A stretch of DNA of 64,000 bases from JAXMCI01 sp046349435 (GCA_046349435.1 JAXMCI010000002.1:310001-374000), one strand, 5' to 3'; shown: positions 50,363-58,735, numbered from the stretch's first letter. Notes: generated by a model not told the origin, from the letters alone. Program-made: numbers and translations.

Positions 50363-52620
50363 AGCGCGTGCTCGGCTATGCCGACCGGATCAGCGCCCGC
50401 CCGGGCGACCGGCTGGCGATCATGGTCAGCTGCGAGGCCGCGGGCGACCGCTTCGAGGCGGCGCTGTTCCGGCTGATCTGCGGCGACGACAGCCCGGCCG
50501 GCCCCGGCTTCAAGGTCGAGCCGGTGGCTCATCCGGCCAACCGCGCCTATCCGGCGCGGCGCCAGCCGACTCATGCCGGCTCCTGCGCCCGGCTGCCGGC
50601 CCTGCCGGCGCTGGCCTCCTTCACGCTCGCCGTGCTGGCCTGGCCGACCACGCCGGAGCAGGGGCGGCAGGCGATCCTCGGCAGCTTCGTCGCCGCCCAG
50701 CGCCGCGGCCTGGCGCTCGGCATCGACGCCGCCGGCCAGGGCTGCGTGCGCTTCGGCGACGGCGAGACCGTGGGGGAGCTGTCGAGCGGCCGGAAGCTGC
50801 CGGCGCGGCGCTGGACGCTGCTCGCCGCCAGCTGGGACGCCGGCGAGCGCCATCTCCGGCTGGTGCAGCAGGAGCTGCCGGCCTTCCCCGCTCATGCCCC
50901 GCCGCCGCCGGCCGTGGTCGGCAGCCTGCTCGCTGCCGCGCCGGATCTCGGCGACCTGCCGCTGCTGCTCGCCGCCGCCGCGGTGCCCGGCGGCGATCCG
51001 CGCGCCACGGCGGAGCACTACAACGGCAAGATCGAGGCGCCGCTGGTGGCGGCCCGCGCGCTGCCGCCGGAAGCGCTGCTGCCGGCGCTGCGCGATCCGC
51101 CGGCGCTCGGCGGCGATCTCGTCGCCGCCTGGGACCTCGCCGCGGAGATCCCGACCGACCGCGTGCTCGACCGCGGCCCCGGCGCCCGCCATGGCCGCAC
51201 CGTCAACCTGCCGACCCGCGCCGTGACCGGATCGCTGTGGGACGGCAGCGAGCATGACTGGCGCGGCGCCCCGGCGCACTACGCCGCCATCCACTTCCAC
51301 GACGACGACCTCTACGACGCCGGCTGGGCGCCCGACCTCCAGCTCGCCCTGCCGGCCGGCCTGCGCAGCGGCGTCTACGCGCTGCGCCTGTCCTTCGCCG
51401 GCGACGAGGACTGGGTGCCGTTCTTCGTCACCCCGGCGGCCGGCGCGAAGCGGGCGCCGGTCGCCTATCTCGCCGCGACGGCGACCTACACCGCCTATGC
51501 CAACCCGCACTACGCCTTCGACGACCCGATCGACGAGGTGACGCGCGGCACGGCCACCATCCTGCGGCCCGAGGACCTCCACCTCAACGCCCATCGCGAG
51601 CTCGGGCTGTCGACCTACGACACCCACAGCGACGGCAGCGGCGTCTGCTTCGCCACCCGCCTCCGGCCGGTGCTCAACATGCGGCCGCGCAGCCGGCTGT
51701 GGAACTTCAACGCCGACACGTTCGTGATCGACTGGCTGGAGTGGCTGGGCCAGCCCTACGACGTGATCACCGACGAGGAGCTGCATGCCGAGGGCGCGGC
51801 GGCGCTGGCGCCCTATCGCGCGGTCATCACCGGCAGCCATCCCGAGTACTACACCACGGCGATGTCGGACGGGCTGGCCGGCTGGCTCGCCGGCGGCGGC
51901 CGGCTGATGTACCTGGGCGGCAACGGCTTCTACTGGCGCGCCGCCTATAGCCCGCACTTCCCCGGCGCCGTCGAGGTCCGCCGGGCCGAGGGCGGCACCC
52001 GCACCTGGGCGGCGCCGGCCGGCGAGCATCACCACGCCTTCACCGGCGAGCGCGGCGGGCTGTGGCGCAATCTCGGCCGGCCGCCGCAGCGCCTGGTCGG
52101 CGTCGGCTTCGCCGCCGAGGGCTTCGACGTCTCCTCCTATTTCCGCCGCGGCGAAGGCTCGCGCGACCCGCGCGCCGCTTTCGTCTTCGCCGGGCTCGGC
52201 GATAGCGCGGTGATCGGCGATCACGGCGGCCTCGGCGGCGGCGCCGCCGGCATCGAGCTCGACCGCGCCGACGCGCTGCTCGGCACCCCGCCGCACGCGC
52301 TGGTGCTGGCCTCCTCCGAGGGCCACTCCAACGTCTACGTGCCGACGCCCGAGGAGATCCTCGCCATGTATCCCGGGCTCGACGGCGTCGAGCATCCCGA
52401 CGTCCGCGCCGACATGGTCTTCTTCGAGACCCCGGCCGGCGGCGCCGTCTGGTCGACCGGCTCGATCGCCTGGTCCTGCGCGCTGGCCTGGCGCAACCAC
52501 GACAACGACGTCGCCCGCATCACCACCAACGTGCTCCGCCGCTTCCTGGAGGAGACGCCGTTCGCGATGCCGGTATCCGCCGGCCCTGCGGCGCCGGCCC
52601 CGGCAACGCCCTCACGCTGA
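50359..52620 (+). CDS. N,N-dimethylformamidase large subunit-like protein
   Basis: This 753-residue protein matches the dimethylformamidase large subunit in length and order: an N-terminal beta domain, a LamG-like region (ASWDAGERHLRLVQQ near 160, AEHYNGKIEAP near 218), then the catalytic domain with YLAATATYTAYANPHY (370-385), LSTYDTHSDGSG (417-428) and GSHPEYYTT (492-500). The known enzyme holds a mononuclear iron by two Tyr and one Glu; Y380, Y420 and E496 are candidates from spacing, which is inference. It hydrolyses DMF to dimethylamine and formate in known cases; natural substrates here may differ. The C-terminal codons lie in a repeat hairpin. Confidence 0.85.
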   Translation: MKRVLGYADRISARPGDRLAIMVSCEAAGDRFEAALFRLICGDDSPAGPGFKVEPVAHPANRAYPARRQPTHAGSCARLPALPALASFTLAVLAWPTTPEQGRQAILGSFVAAQRRGLALGIDAAGQGCVRFGDGETVGELSSGRKLPARRWTLLAASWDAGERHLRLVQQELPAFPAHAPPPPAVVGSLLAAAPDLGDLPLLLAAAAVPGGDPRATAEHYNGKIEAPLVAARALPPEALLPALRDPPALGGDLVAAWDLAAEIPTDRVLDRGPGARHGRTVNLPTRAVTGSLWDGSEHDWRGAPAHYAAIHFHDDDLYDAGWAPDLQLALPAGLRSGVYALRLSFAGDEDWVPFFVTPAAGAKRAPVAYLAATATYTAYANPHYAFDDPIDEVTRGTATILRPEDLHLNAHRELGLSTYDTHSDGSGVCFATRLRPVLNMRPRSRLWNFNADTFVIDWLEWLGQPYDVITDEELHAEGAAALAPYRAVITGSHPEYYTTAMSDGLAGWLAGGGRLMYLGGNGFYWRAAYSPHFPGAVEVRRAEGGTRTWAAPAGEHHHAFTGERGGLWRNLGRPPQRLVGVGFAAEGFDVSSYFRRGEGSRDPRAAFVFAGLGDSAVIGDHGGLGGGAAGIELDRADALLGTPPHALVLASSEGHSNVYVPTPEEILAMYPGLDGVEHPDVRADMVFFETPAGGAVWSTGSIAWSCALAWRNHDNDVARITTNVLRRFLEETPFAMPVSAGPAAPAPATPSR

Positions 52621-52646
52621 GCCTGTCGAAGCGCGAAGGTGAGGGC
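52608..52646. repeat. Hairpin repeat with CTGAGCCTGTCGAAG core
   Basis: GCCCTCAC (52608-52615) pairs with GTGAGGGC (52639-52646). The core CTGAGCCTGTCGAAG recurs, varied, at 52981-53064. It supplies the stop codon of the preceding gene and may end its transcript. Confidence 0.7.
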
Positions 52647-52660
52647 CTCCGCCGCCGCCG

Positions 52661-53179
52661 ATGAACGACCGTGCCACCGTCTACATCGTGCGCTGCAGCG
52701 ACGGCAGCTACGATGTCGGGATCACCCGCATTGCCCTGGAGACGCGGGTATCGCAACACAATCTCGGGACGTTCGACGGGTATACGAAGAGCCGGCGGCC
52801 GGTCGAGCTGGTCTGGTCTCAGGCCTTCGTCCAGCTGACCGACGCCATCGCTGCCGAGCGCCAGCTCGAGGGCTGGTCCCGGGCCAAGAAGGAAGCACTG
52901 ATCGCCGGCCGCTTCGACCTCCTGCCAGGGCTGTCCCGCAGCCGGATCGTGCGTGGCGCGCGGCAATGCCGAGCCAGCCTCATCCTTCGACAAGCTCAGG
53001 ATGAGGCCCCCCGAGATCGCGCCTGCTCCCTGAACCTCGTCCTGAGACATGTCGAAGGGCGAGGTCGGCACGGCGGTGCAGCTTGTCGCCGCCTCGCGTA
53101 CGCAGACATCGTGGACACTGCGCTCGTCGCTCCCGCGACTGCGAAGCGTGCGTTGACGCACTGCAGCATCGCCTCCTAG
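52661..53179 (+). CDS. GIY-YIG nuclease superfamily protein with repeat-derived C-terminus
   Basis: Residues 1-100 form a GIY-YIG domain of the short UvrC-like/YhbQ type: VYIVRCSDGSYDVGIT carries the two tyrosine positions, RVSQHNLG the conserved Arg/His, and ERQLEGWSRAKKEALIAG the metal-binding Glu and the typical C-terminal helix. The frame then runs on for about 70 residues through an intergenic repeat (RQAQDE, LRHVEGR), so the C-terminus is probably not native. Typical family members are 85-110 residues. Function is uncertain, perhaps DNA repair. Confidence 0.8.
   Translation: MNDRATVYIVRCSDGSYDVGITRIALETRVSQHNLGTFDGYTKSRRPVELVWSQAFVQLTDAIAAERQLEGWSRAKKEALIAGRFDLLPGLSRSRIVRGARQCRASLILRQAQDEAPRDRACSLNLVLRHVEGRGRHGGAACRRLAYADIVDTALVAPATAKRALTHCSIAS
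52981..53064. repeat. Inverted pair of TTCGACAAGCTCAGGATGAG-type repeats
   Basis: CTTCGACAAGCTCAGGATGAG (about 52985-53005) is followed by an inverted, diverged copy CGTCCTGAGACATGTCGAAG (about 53038-53057). The same motif is in the hairpin at 52608. It is a common dispersed intergenic repeat in alphaproteobacteria, here read in frame by the GIY-YIG gene. Confidence 0.7.
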
Positions 53180-53213
53180 TATCGCCGCCCGTCTTCCTGC
53201 CGGACCCCCGCTC

Positions 53214-54367
53214 ATGAAGCCCGTCGATCGACCGCGCGTGCCGCACTTCTCCTCCGGACCCTGCGCCAAGCGGCCGGGCTGGTCGGTGGCGGCGCTGTCG
53301 GGGGCGCTGGTCGGGCGCTCGCACCGGTCGAAGCCGGGCAAGGCGAAGCTCGCGGCGGTGATCGAGCGCAGCCGGGCGCTGCTCGGCATCCCGGCCGGCT
53401 GGAAGCTCGGCATCGTGCCGGGCTCCGACACCGGCGCCGTCGAGATGGCGCTGTGGAGCCTGCTCGGGTCGCGCGGCGTCGACCTGCTCGCCTGGGAGGC
53501 CTTCGGCAAGGGCTGGGTCGCCGACGTGGTGCAGCAGCTGCGGCTCGCCGATGTCCGCGTCCACGATGCGCCCTACGGCGCGCTCCCCGACCTCTCGGCC
53601 GTGGACGGCAGCCGCGACGTCGTCTTCACCTGGAACGGCACCACCTCGGGCGTGCGCGGCCGGACGGCGACTGGATCCTGCAGGATCGCGCCGGGCTCGT
53701 CATCTGCGACGCCACCTCGGCGGTGTTCGCCATCGACCTGCCCTGGCCGCGGCTCGACGTCGTCACCTGGTCCTGGCAGAAGGTGCTGGGCGGGGAGGGC
53801 GGCCACGGCATGATCGCGCTGTCGCCCCGCGCCGTCGCCCGGCTGGAGAGCCACCAGCCCGCCTGGCCGCTGCCCAAGCTCTTCCAGATGACCAAGGGCG
53901 GCAAGCTGGTCGAGGGCCTCTTCGCCGGCGAGACGATCAACACGCCCTCGCTGCTCTGCGTCGAGGACGCGCTCGACGGGCTCGCCTGGGCGACTGCGAT
54001 CGGCGGCCTGCCGGCCCTGCTGGCGCGGGTCGAGGCCAACGCCGCCGCGATCGCCGGCTGGGTCGCGCGCACGCCCTGGATCGACTACCTCGCCGCCGAC
54101 CCGGCGACCCGCTCGCCGACCTCGGTCTGCCTGCGGCTGGCCGACCCGGCGCTCGACGCCAAGGCGCAGGCCGCGGTCGCCGCGGCGATCGCCGGCAGCC
54201 TCGAGCGCGAGGGCGTCGCGCTCGACATCGGCGCCTACCGCGACGCCCCGCCGGGCCTCCGGCTGTGGGCCGGCGCCACGGTGGAGAGCGCCGATCTCGC
54301 GGCCCTCTTCCCCTGGCTCGACTGGGCCTATGGCGAGGCCCGCGCCGCCGCCGGCCTGGCGGCCTGA
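53214..54367 (+). CDS. serC: Phosphoserine aminotransferase; 1-bp frameshift near 53660
   Basis: SerC transaminates 3-phosphohydroxypyruvate to phosphoserine. The N-terminus PRVPHFSSGPCAKRPGWS, GRSHRSKPGKAKL, VPGSDTGAVEMALWSLLG and the PLP-lysine region WSWQKVLGGEGGHGMIALS match the long alphaproteobacterial SerC. The frame breaks after TWNGTTSGVRG: GCGGCCGGACGGC should have three Cs (GGCCCGG), which would give SGVRGPDGDWIL. Adding one base gives exactly 385 codons including stop. The gene is 50 bp upstream of serA on the same strand, the usual arrangement. A homopolymer sequence error is the simplest explanation. Confidence 0.93.
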
Positions 54368-54417
54368 CCGCCTCTTCTTTGCCTGCGCCGCGCCCGCGGT
54401 CCCGTCCCGGAGTCCCG

Positions 54418-55995
54418 ATGACGCCCAAGGTCCTGATCGCCGACGAGCTCAGCCCGCGCGCCCTCGACATCTTCCGCGAGCGCGGCCTGGAGGCCGATTT
54501 CAGCCCGGGCCTGTCGCCCGCCGAGCTCGCCGGCCGCATCCCCGCCTATGACGGTCTGGCGGTGCGCTCGGCCACCAAGGTCACGGCGGCCCTGCTCGGC
54601 CACGCGCCGCGCCTCAAGGTGATCGGCCGGGCCGGCATCGGCGTCGACAACATCGACGTGCCCGCCGCCACCCAGCGCGGCATCGTGGTGATGAACACGC
54701 CGCACGGCAACTCGATCACCACGGCCGAGCATGCGATCGCCATGATGCTGGCCCTGGCCCGCGAGATCCCCGCCGCCGACCGCTCGACCCGGGCCGGCAA
54801 GTGGGAGAAGTCGCGCTTCATGGGGGTCGAGCTCACCGGCAAGGTGCTGGGCATCGTCGGCTGCGGCAATATCGGCTCGATCGTCGCCGACCGCGCCCAC
54901 GGGCTGCGCATGAAGGTGGTGGCCTTCGACCCCTTCCTCGGCGAGGAGCGCGCCGCCTCGCTCGGCGTGCAGAAGGTCGAGCTCGACGAGCTGCTGGCCC
55001 GCGCCGACTTCATCACCCTGCACACCCCGCTCACCGATTCGACGCGCAACCTGATCGACGCCGCGGCGCTGGCGAGAACCAAGCCCGGCGTCCGGCTGAT
55101 CAACTGCGCGCGCGGCGGGCTGGTGGTGGAGGCGGACCTGCTGGCGGCGCTGGACTCCGGCCATGTCGCCGGCGCGGCGCTCGACGTCTTCGCCGTCGAG
55201 CCGGCGCGCGACAACCCGCTCTTCGCCAGCGAGCGCGTGGTGGTGACGCCGCATCTCGGCGCCTCGACCAGCGAGGCGCAGGAGAACGTCGCGCTGCAGG
55301 TCGCCGAGCAGATCGCCGACTTCCTGCTCACCGGCGCCGTCACCAACGCGCTCAACATGCCCTCGGTCAGCGCCGAGGAGGCGCCGCGGCTGCGCCCCTA
55401 CATGAAGCTGGTCGAGCAGCTCGGCAGCTTCGCCGGCCAGCTCACCCGCGAGGGCGTCACCCGGGTCGCCATCGAGTACGAGGGCCAGGCGGCCGGGCTC
55501 AACACCCGGCCGCTGACCGCGCTGGCGCTGGCCGGGCTGCTCCGCCCGGCGCTCGACAGCGTCAACCTGGTGAACGCGCCGGTGATCGCCCGCGAGCGCA
55601 ACATCGAGGTCAGCGAGGTCAAGCACGACCGCCCGGGCGACTACCAGACGCTGGTCCGGCTCTCGGTCGCCACCGACCGGCGCACCCGCAACGTCGCCGG
55701 CACCCTGTTCGGCGACAAGCCGCGGCTGGTCGAGATCAAGGGCATCCGGGTCGAGGCCGAGCTCGGCCGTCACATGCTCTACGTCACCAACGAGGACAAG
55801 CCCGGCTTCATCGGCCGGCTCGGCACCGTGCTGGGCGAGGCCGGGGTCAACATCGCGGTGTTCCATCTCGGCCGCACCGCGCCCGGCGCCGACGCCATCG
55901 CGCTGATCGAGGTCGACCAGCCGCTCGACGAGGCGCTGCTCGCCGCGGTGCGCGCCATTCCCGGCGTGGTCCAGGCCGAGGCGCTGGGATTCTGA
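54418..55995 (+). CDS. serA: D-3-phosphoglycerate dehydrogenase
   Basis: This 525-residue enzyme is the long, type-1 SerA. It has the substrate domain (VLIADELSPRALDIF, GRAGIGVDNIDV), NAD motif GIVGCGNIGSIVADRA, the signature INCARGGLVVEADLLAAL, catalytic H in TPHLGASTSEAQENVA, an intervening ASB-like domain with GQAAGLNTRPLT, and a C-terminal ACT domain (NEDKPGFIGRLGTVLGEAGV) for serine feedback or cooperativity. It makes 3-phosphohydroxypyruvate for serC immediately upstream. Confidence 0.96.
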   Translation: MTPKVLIADELSPRALDIFRERGLEADFSPGLSPAELAGRIPAYDGLAVRSATKVTAALLGHAPRLKVIGRAGIGVDNIDVPAATQRGIVVMNTPHGNSITTAEHAIAMMLALAREIPAADRSTRAGKWEKSRFMGVELTGKVLGIVGCGNIGSIVADRAHGLRMKVVAFDPFLGEERAASLGVQKVELDELLARADFITLHTPLTDSTRNLIDAAALARTKPGVRLINCARGGLVVEADLLAALDSGHVAGAALDVFAVEPARDNPLFASERVVVTPHLGASTSEAQENVALQVAEQIADFLLTGAVTNALNMPSVSAEEAPRLRPYMKLVEQLGSFAGQLTREGVTRVAIEYEGQAAGLNTRPLTALALAGLLRPALDSVNLVNAPVIARERNIEVSEVKHDRPGDYQTLVRLSVATDRRTRNVAGTLFGDKPRLVEIKGIRVEAELGRHMLYVTNEDKPGFIGRLGTVLGEAGVNIAVFHLGRTAPGADAIALIEVDQPLDEALLAAVRAIPGVVQAEALGF

Positions 55996-56023
55996 GCCGG
56001 CGCGGCCCGCCGCGTCCCCCCTC

Positions 56024-56281
56024 TCACGGGCCGGGGCCGTCGAGCTCGAGCGCCTCCAGGCTGTCGCCCTCGGCCAGCACGCGGCCGGTGGTGTCGCAGC
56101 TGTAGTAGCTGCCGTCGAAGCGCCGGCAGATCAGCAGCCAGGGCTCCGCCTCGCCCTCGATCATCGCCTCGAAGACGTCGCCGCGCGGCCGGCGCAGCAT
56201 GCGGCCCTGCGGCCACAGCCGGAACAGGAAGTCGAGATCCTCGGCGGTGAACTGCCCGCGCGAGCGAAGCGGAACCAGCAC
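56024..56281 (-). CDS. Small conserved hypothetical protein
   Basis: This 85-residue soluble protein begins LVPLRSRGQFTAEDLDFLFR and continues LRRPRGDVFEAMIEGEAEPW, LLICRRFDGSYYSCDTTGRV. It has codon use like its neighbours, which supports a real gene, but no recognised domain. It converges with serA and is divergent from the dioxygenase 211 bp away. Confidence 0.6.
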   Translation of the reverse strand: MLVPLRSRGQFTAEDLDFLFRLWPQGRMLRRPRGDVFEAMIEGEAEPWLLICRRFDGSYYSCDTTGRVLAEGDSLEALELDGPGP

Positions 56282-56492
56282 GTCCTACGCCCCCGAAACT
56301 CGTACGCCGGCCGCGGCGGGCGGCAACGGAGCCGAGGCTGATCGCCGTCCCCGGCAATGCCCACCGGTCCGCAATGCCGCGCCCCATGGCGCCGAGGCCA
56401 CGGGTCGCCGGTCGCCTTCGCCTTGCCGGCCGCGGCGGATAGCTCTCGGGTCGGCGATCAGCGGTGATCGCCGTCCGTGGAGCTGCCCTGCC

Positions 56493-57218
56493 ATGACCCT
56501 CACGCAAGCCGCCCGGCGACGGGCGGAACCCGTCTCCAACCCCGTCTACGACCGCGGCGCCGGCCTGTTGCGCGCGCTGTACCGCCGGCGTCTCTCGACC
56601 CCGGCGCTGCTCGGGGCGCCCGACTGCTTCCCCTCTGCCGCGCGATTCGTCGGCGCCTGGCGCGCGCTCCGGACCGAGGCCCTGGCGATCGCCCGGCGGC
56701 CCGGCTCGGTGCCGCGGTTTCATGAGATCATGCCGGAGCAAACCGATATTTCCAACAATGATGGAAGGGACTGGCGGCTTTTCATCGCCAAGGCCTATGG
56801 CGTGTCTGTACGGTCTAACCTGTCATCTTGTCCTACTCTGGTGTCACTGCTCGACGGCGCCCCGGAGGTCTTGTCGGCCTCCTTCTCCTATCTCGCGCCG
56901 GGCAAGCAGGTGCCGCGGCACCAGGGGCCGTTCGGCGGCGTGCTGCGCTTCCACCTCGGGCTCGACACGCCGCTCGACGCCGCCGGCCGGCCGGCGGCGG
57001 TGCTGGAGATCGACGGCGTCGAGCATCGCCTGGGCGACGGCGACTGGCTGCTCTGGGACGACACCTTCCCGCACGCCGTATGGAACGCCGGCGCGACGGT
57101 GCGGACCGTGCTGCTGCTCGATGTCTGGCGCCCCGGCATGCCGGCCGACCTGCGGCTGCTGTCGCATGCCGTGGTCGCCGCGGTGCGGCTCGGCATCCGC
57201 CGCCGCGGCCTGGCCTGA
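56493..57218 (+). CDS. Aspartyl/asparaginyl beta-hydroxylase family dioxygenase (LpxO-like)
   Basis: This 241-residue protein has the PF05118-type core: LSASFSYLAPGKQVPRHQGP with the first Fe-His, GGVLRFHLGL, and WDDTFPHAVWN with the second His, then VRTVLLLDVWRP with the 2-oxoglutarate arginine. This matches LpxO-type lipid A 2-hydroxylases and peptide hydroxylases. No transmembrane helix precedes the core, unlike LpxO of Salmonella. The stretch 56740-56840 is less GC-rich than the rest, coding for PEQTDISNNDGRDWRLF. Substrate uncertain. Confidence 0.85.
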   Translation: MTLTQAARRRAEPVSNPVYDRGAGLLRALYRRRLSTPALLGAPDCFPSAARFVGAWRALRTEALAIARRPGSVPRFHEIMPEQTDISNNDGRDWRLFIAKAYGVSVRSNLSSCPTLVSLLDGAPEVLSASFSYLAPGKQVPRHQGPFGGVLRFHLGLDTPLDAAGRPAAVLEIDGVEHRLGDGDWLLWDDTFPHAVWNAGATVRTVLLLDVWRPGMPADLRLLSHAVVAAVRLGIRRRGLA

Positions 57219-57272
57219 GTTGGCCTGGCCTGACTTGGCCTGGCCTGACTTGGCCTGGCCTGGCCTGGCCGG
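57207..57272. repeat. Tandem repeat of TTGGCCTGGCCTGAC
   Basis: The 15-bp unit starts at 57220 and 57235 exactly, with degenerate TTGGCCTGGCCTGGCCTGGC ending near 57270. The stop codon of the dioxygenase gene falls in the first partial unit, so slippage could alter its C-terminus. Confidence 0.85.
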
Positions 57273-57279
57273 GCGGCGC

Positions 57280-57855
57280 TCAGCCCGGCCGATGCCCGAG
57301 CAGCCGCAGGCAGCCGGAGGCCACCGGCCCGGCGTGCTGGGCGAGCTCGCCCTTCAGCCGGCCGAGGATGCGCGTGTCGATCACCTGGATCACCGCGCCG
57401 GTCACCATGGCGGTGGCGAGATCGAGGCTGCCGTGCGGGATCTCGCCGCGCCGCATGCCGTCGGCGATCACCGAGCGGAACACCATGTAGGGGTTGGCGA
57501 GGCTGCGGGTGACCCGCTTCAGGTACTGGTGGCGGGCGAAGAAGACGAAGCTGACCAGCAGCCAGTTCTCGTCGAACCGGCGGAAGACGTGGCCGGTCAT
57601 GGCGGCCAGCTTGCGCTCCAGCCCGCGCTGCTCCTGGGCGATGCCGCGCAGCTCGCGCCCGATCCCGGCGAAGCCCTCGGAGAACAGCGCCCAGGCGAGG
57701 TCCTCCTTGCTCGCATAGTGGTTGTACATGGCGCCCTGGGCGACGCCGGCCGCGGCCGCGATCTCGCGGATCGAGGTCTCGGCGATGCCCTGCTCGGCGA
57801 ACAGCCGCAGGGCCGCCGCCTCGATCCTCGGCTTGACGTCGCGCTCGCGGCTCAT
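57280..57855 (-). CDS. TetR family transcriptional regulator
   Basis: This 191-residue repressor has an N-terminal helix-turn-helix at about 8-54 (ALRLFAEQGIAETSIREIAA, AMYNHYASKEDLAWALF) and a helical effector domain (LLVSFVFFARHQYLKRVTRS). ATG 57855 lies 11 bp downstream of an 18-bp palindrome (57866-57883) that also occurs twice upstream of the 160-residue gene at 58183-58665. It is the last gene of that leftward group and probably represses the whole group. The ligand is unknown. Confidence 0.92.
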   Translation of the reverse strand: MSRERDVKPRIEAAALRLFAEQGIAETSIREIAAAAGVAQGAMYNHYASKEDLAWALFSEGFAGIGRELRGIAQEQRGLERKLAAMTGHVFRRFDENWLLVSFVFFARHQYLKRVTRSLANPYMVFRSVIADGMRRGEIPHGSLDLATAMVTGAVIQVIDTRILGRLKGELAQHAGPVASGCLRLLGHRPG

Positions 57856-57865
57856 CGGGCGTTCC

Positions 57866-57883
57866 TGTGAACGTTCATTCACA
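57866..57883. promoter_or_regulatory. TetR operator site 1
   Basis: TGTGAACGTTCATTCACA has perfect TGTGAA/TTCACA arms with a 6-bp centre. It matches the core TGAACGNNCATTCA shared with sites 2 and 3 and lies in the tetR leader. Confidence 0.75.
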
Positions 57884-57951
57884 AGGGTGGCGCCGCCCCG
57901 GCCGGCCGTCAAGCGCGGCGCCGTCGTCGATCCGCGCCGGTGCCGTCGGTC

Positions 57952-58152
57952 TCAGCGGTCCCGGTGCGTCGGGCCGGGATCGTAGCCGCCGTAAGGCTCG
58001 GCGAAGAGATCGGCGGGCGTGTAGCAGCAGGTGCCGTAGGGTCCGCAGGCCGACAGGCTCAGCGCCAGCCCCAGCAGCGCCGCAAGCCGGGCGCCGCGTC
58101 CCGCCAGGCGGCGCTCGACGGCGAGGGAGAGGTCGTGCGCCATCCTGTGCAT
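57952..58152 (-). CDS. Small lipoprotein
   Basis: This 66-residue protein has a basic N-region, a hydrophobic core (LAALLGLALSLSAC) and a lipobox LSAC with the lipidated Cys near residue 36. The mature part is about 31 residues with a CC pair (GTCCYTPADLFAEPYGGYDP). GGAGG precedes the ATG at 58152. It sits between the 160-residue gene and tetR on the same strand and is probably anchored to the outer membrane. Short lipoproteins of this kind are not functionally assigned. Confidence 0.7.
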   Translation of the reverse strand: MHRMAHDLSLAVERRLAGRGARLAALLGLALSLSACGPYGTCCYTPADLFAEPYGGYDPGPTHRDR

Positions 58153-58182
58153 CCTCGTCCCTCCCGGGCTTCGAGTGGCCGC

Positions 58183-58665
58183 CTAGCGGGCCAGGATCGA
58201 GCGCAGCTGGCGCTCGCAGATCGGCATCGGGGCGCCGGACCTGAAAGCGCGCCACAGGGATTCCTGGAGGCGCCCGCGGTGGCGCTCGGGCAGCGTCCCG
58301 GCGGCCCGGTCGTGGCGCCAGGCCGATGCCGCGTAGCGCACCGCCTCGCAATGGATGCGGCGGGCCTGGGCGGTCACCGACTGGCCGGCGAGGAAGCGAG
58401 CCGCGAGCTCGCGCAGCGCGTCGTCGCGCTGCCGGATCGCCTCCTCCAGCCACCAGGGCACGCCGCCGCGCGGGGCGCGCAGCCCGAAGGCGGCCTCGAT
58501 GCTGGGCGCGCGCCGCTGCAGGAACTGCTCGAGGCACGCCGCCAGCCAGGTCTGCAGCGGCCCGTCCACCGGCATGCCGATGGCGGTGCGGCGGGCGATC
58601 TCGCGCAGGTTGGCCACCGCCGCCATCGGTCCCGCGCCGCGGTAAATGAATGAATGTTCGTTCAT
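58183..58665 (-). CDS. Uncharacterised 160-residue protein under TetR control
   Basis: The ATG at 58665, with GAAGGGAAG upstream, is preferred over an ATG at 58734; the two N-termini are nearly the same (MNEHSFI, MNGHSFI) because both starts lie in copies of the operator. The protein is helical and Arg-rich with LREIARRTAIGMPVDGPLQTW, FLQRRAPSIEAAFGL, VPWWLEEAIRQRDDALREL and RLQESLWRAFRSGAP. I recognise no family, signal peptide or catalytic motif. It is followed 30 bp later by the lipoprotein gene. Confidence 0.7.
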   Translation of the reverse strand: MNEHSFIYRGAGPMAAVANLREIARRTAIGMPVDGPLQTWLAACLEQFLQRRAPSIEAAFGLRAPRGGVPWWLEEAIRQRDDALRELAARFLAGQSVTAQARRIHCEAVRYAASAWRHDRAAGTLPERHRGRLQESLWRAFRSGAPMPICERQLRSILAR

Positions 58666-58666
58666 T
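58649..58666. promoter_or_regulatory. TetR operator site 2, overlapping a start codon
   Basis: AATGAATGTTCGTTCATT has perfect AATGAA/TTCATT arms with a 6-bp centre and includes the complement of the ATG at 58665. Read leftward it gives TGAACGAACATTCA, matching site 1 in the core. Confidence 0.75.
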
Positions 58667-58717
58667 TTTGCTTCCCTTCGACGGGAGCCGCTTTGCGCGG
58701 CCTTGGAATGCAGAATG

Positions 58718-58735
58718 AATGAATGACCGTTCATA
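58718..58735. promoter_or_regulatory. TetR operator site 3
   Basis: AATGAATGACCGTTCATA; read leftward TGAACGGTCATTCA. It lies 69 bp from site 2 and between the leftward group and the divergent amidase gene, so it could serve both. Confidence 0.72.

Noticed and set aside
58666..58734. Upstream ATG of the 160-residue gene at 58734
   Set aside because: It has no ribosome site and lies in operator site 3; the ATG at 58665 has GAAGGGAAG upstream. It is noted because the two starts encode similar peptides.
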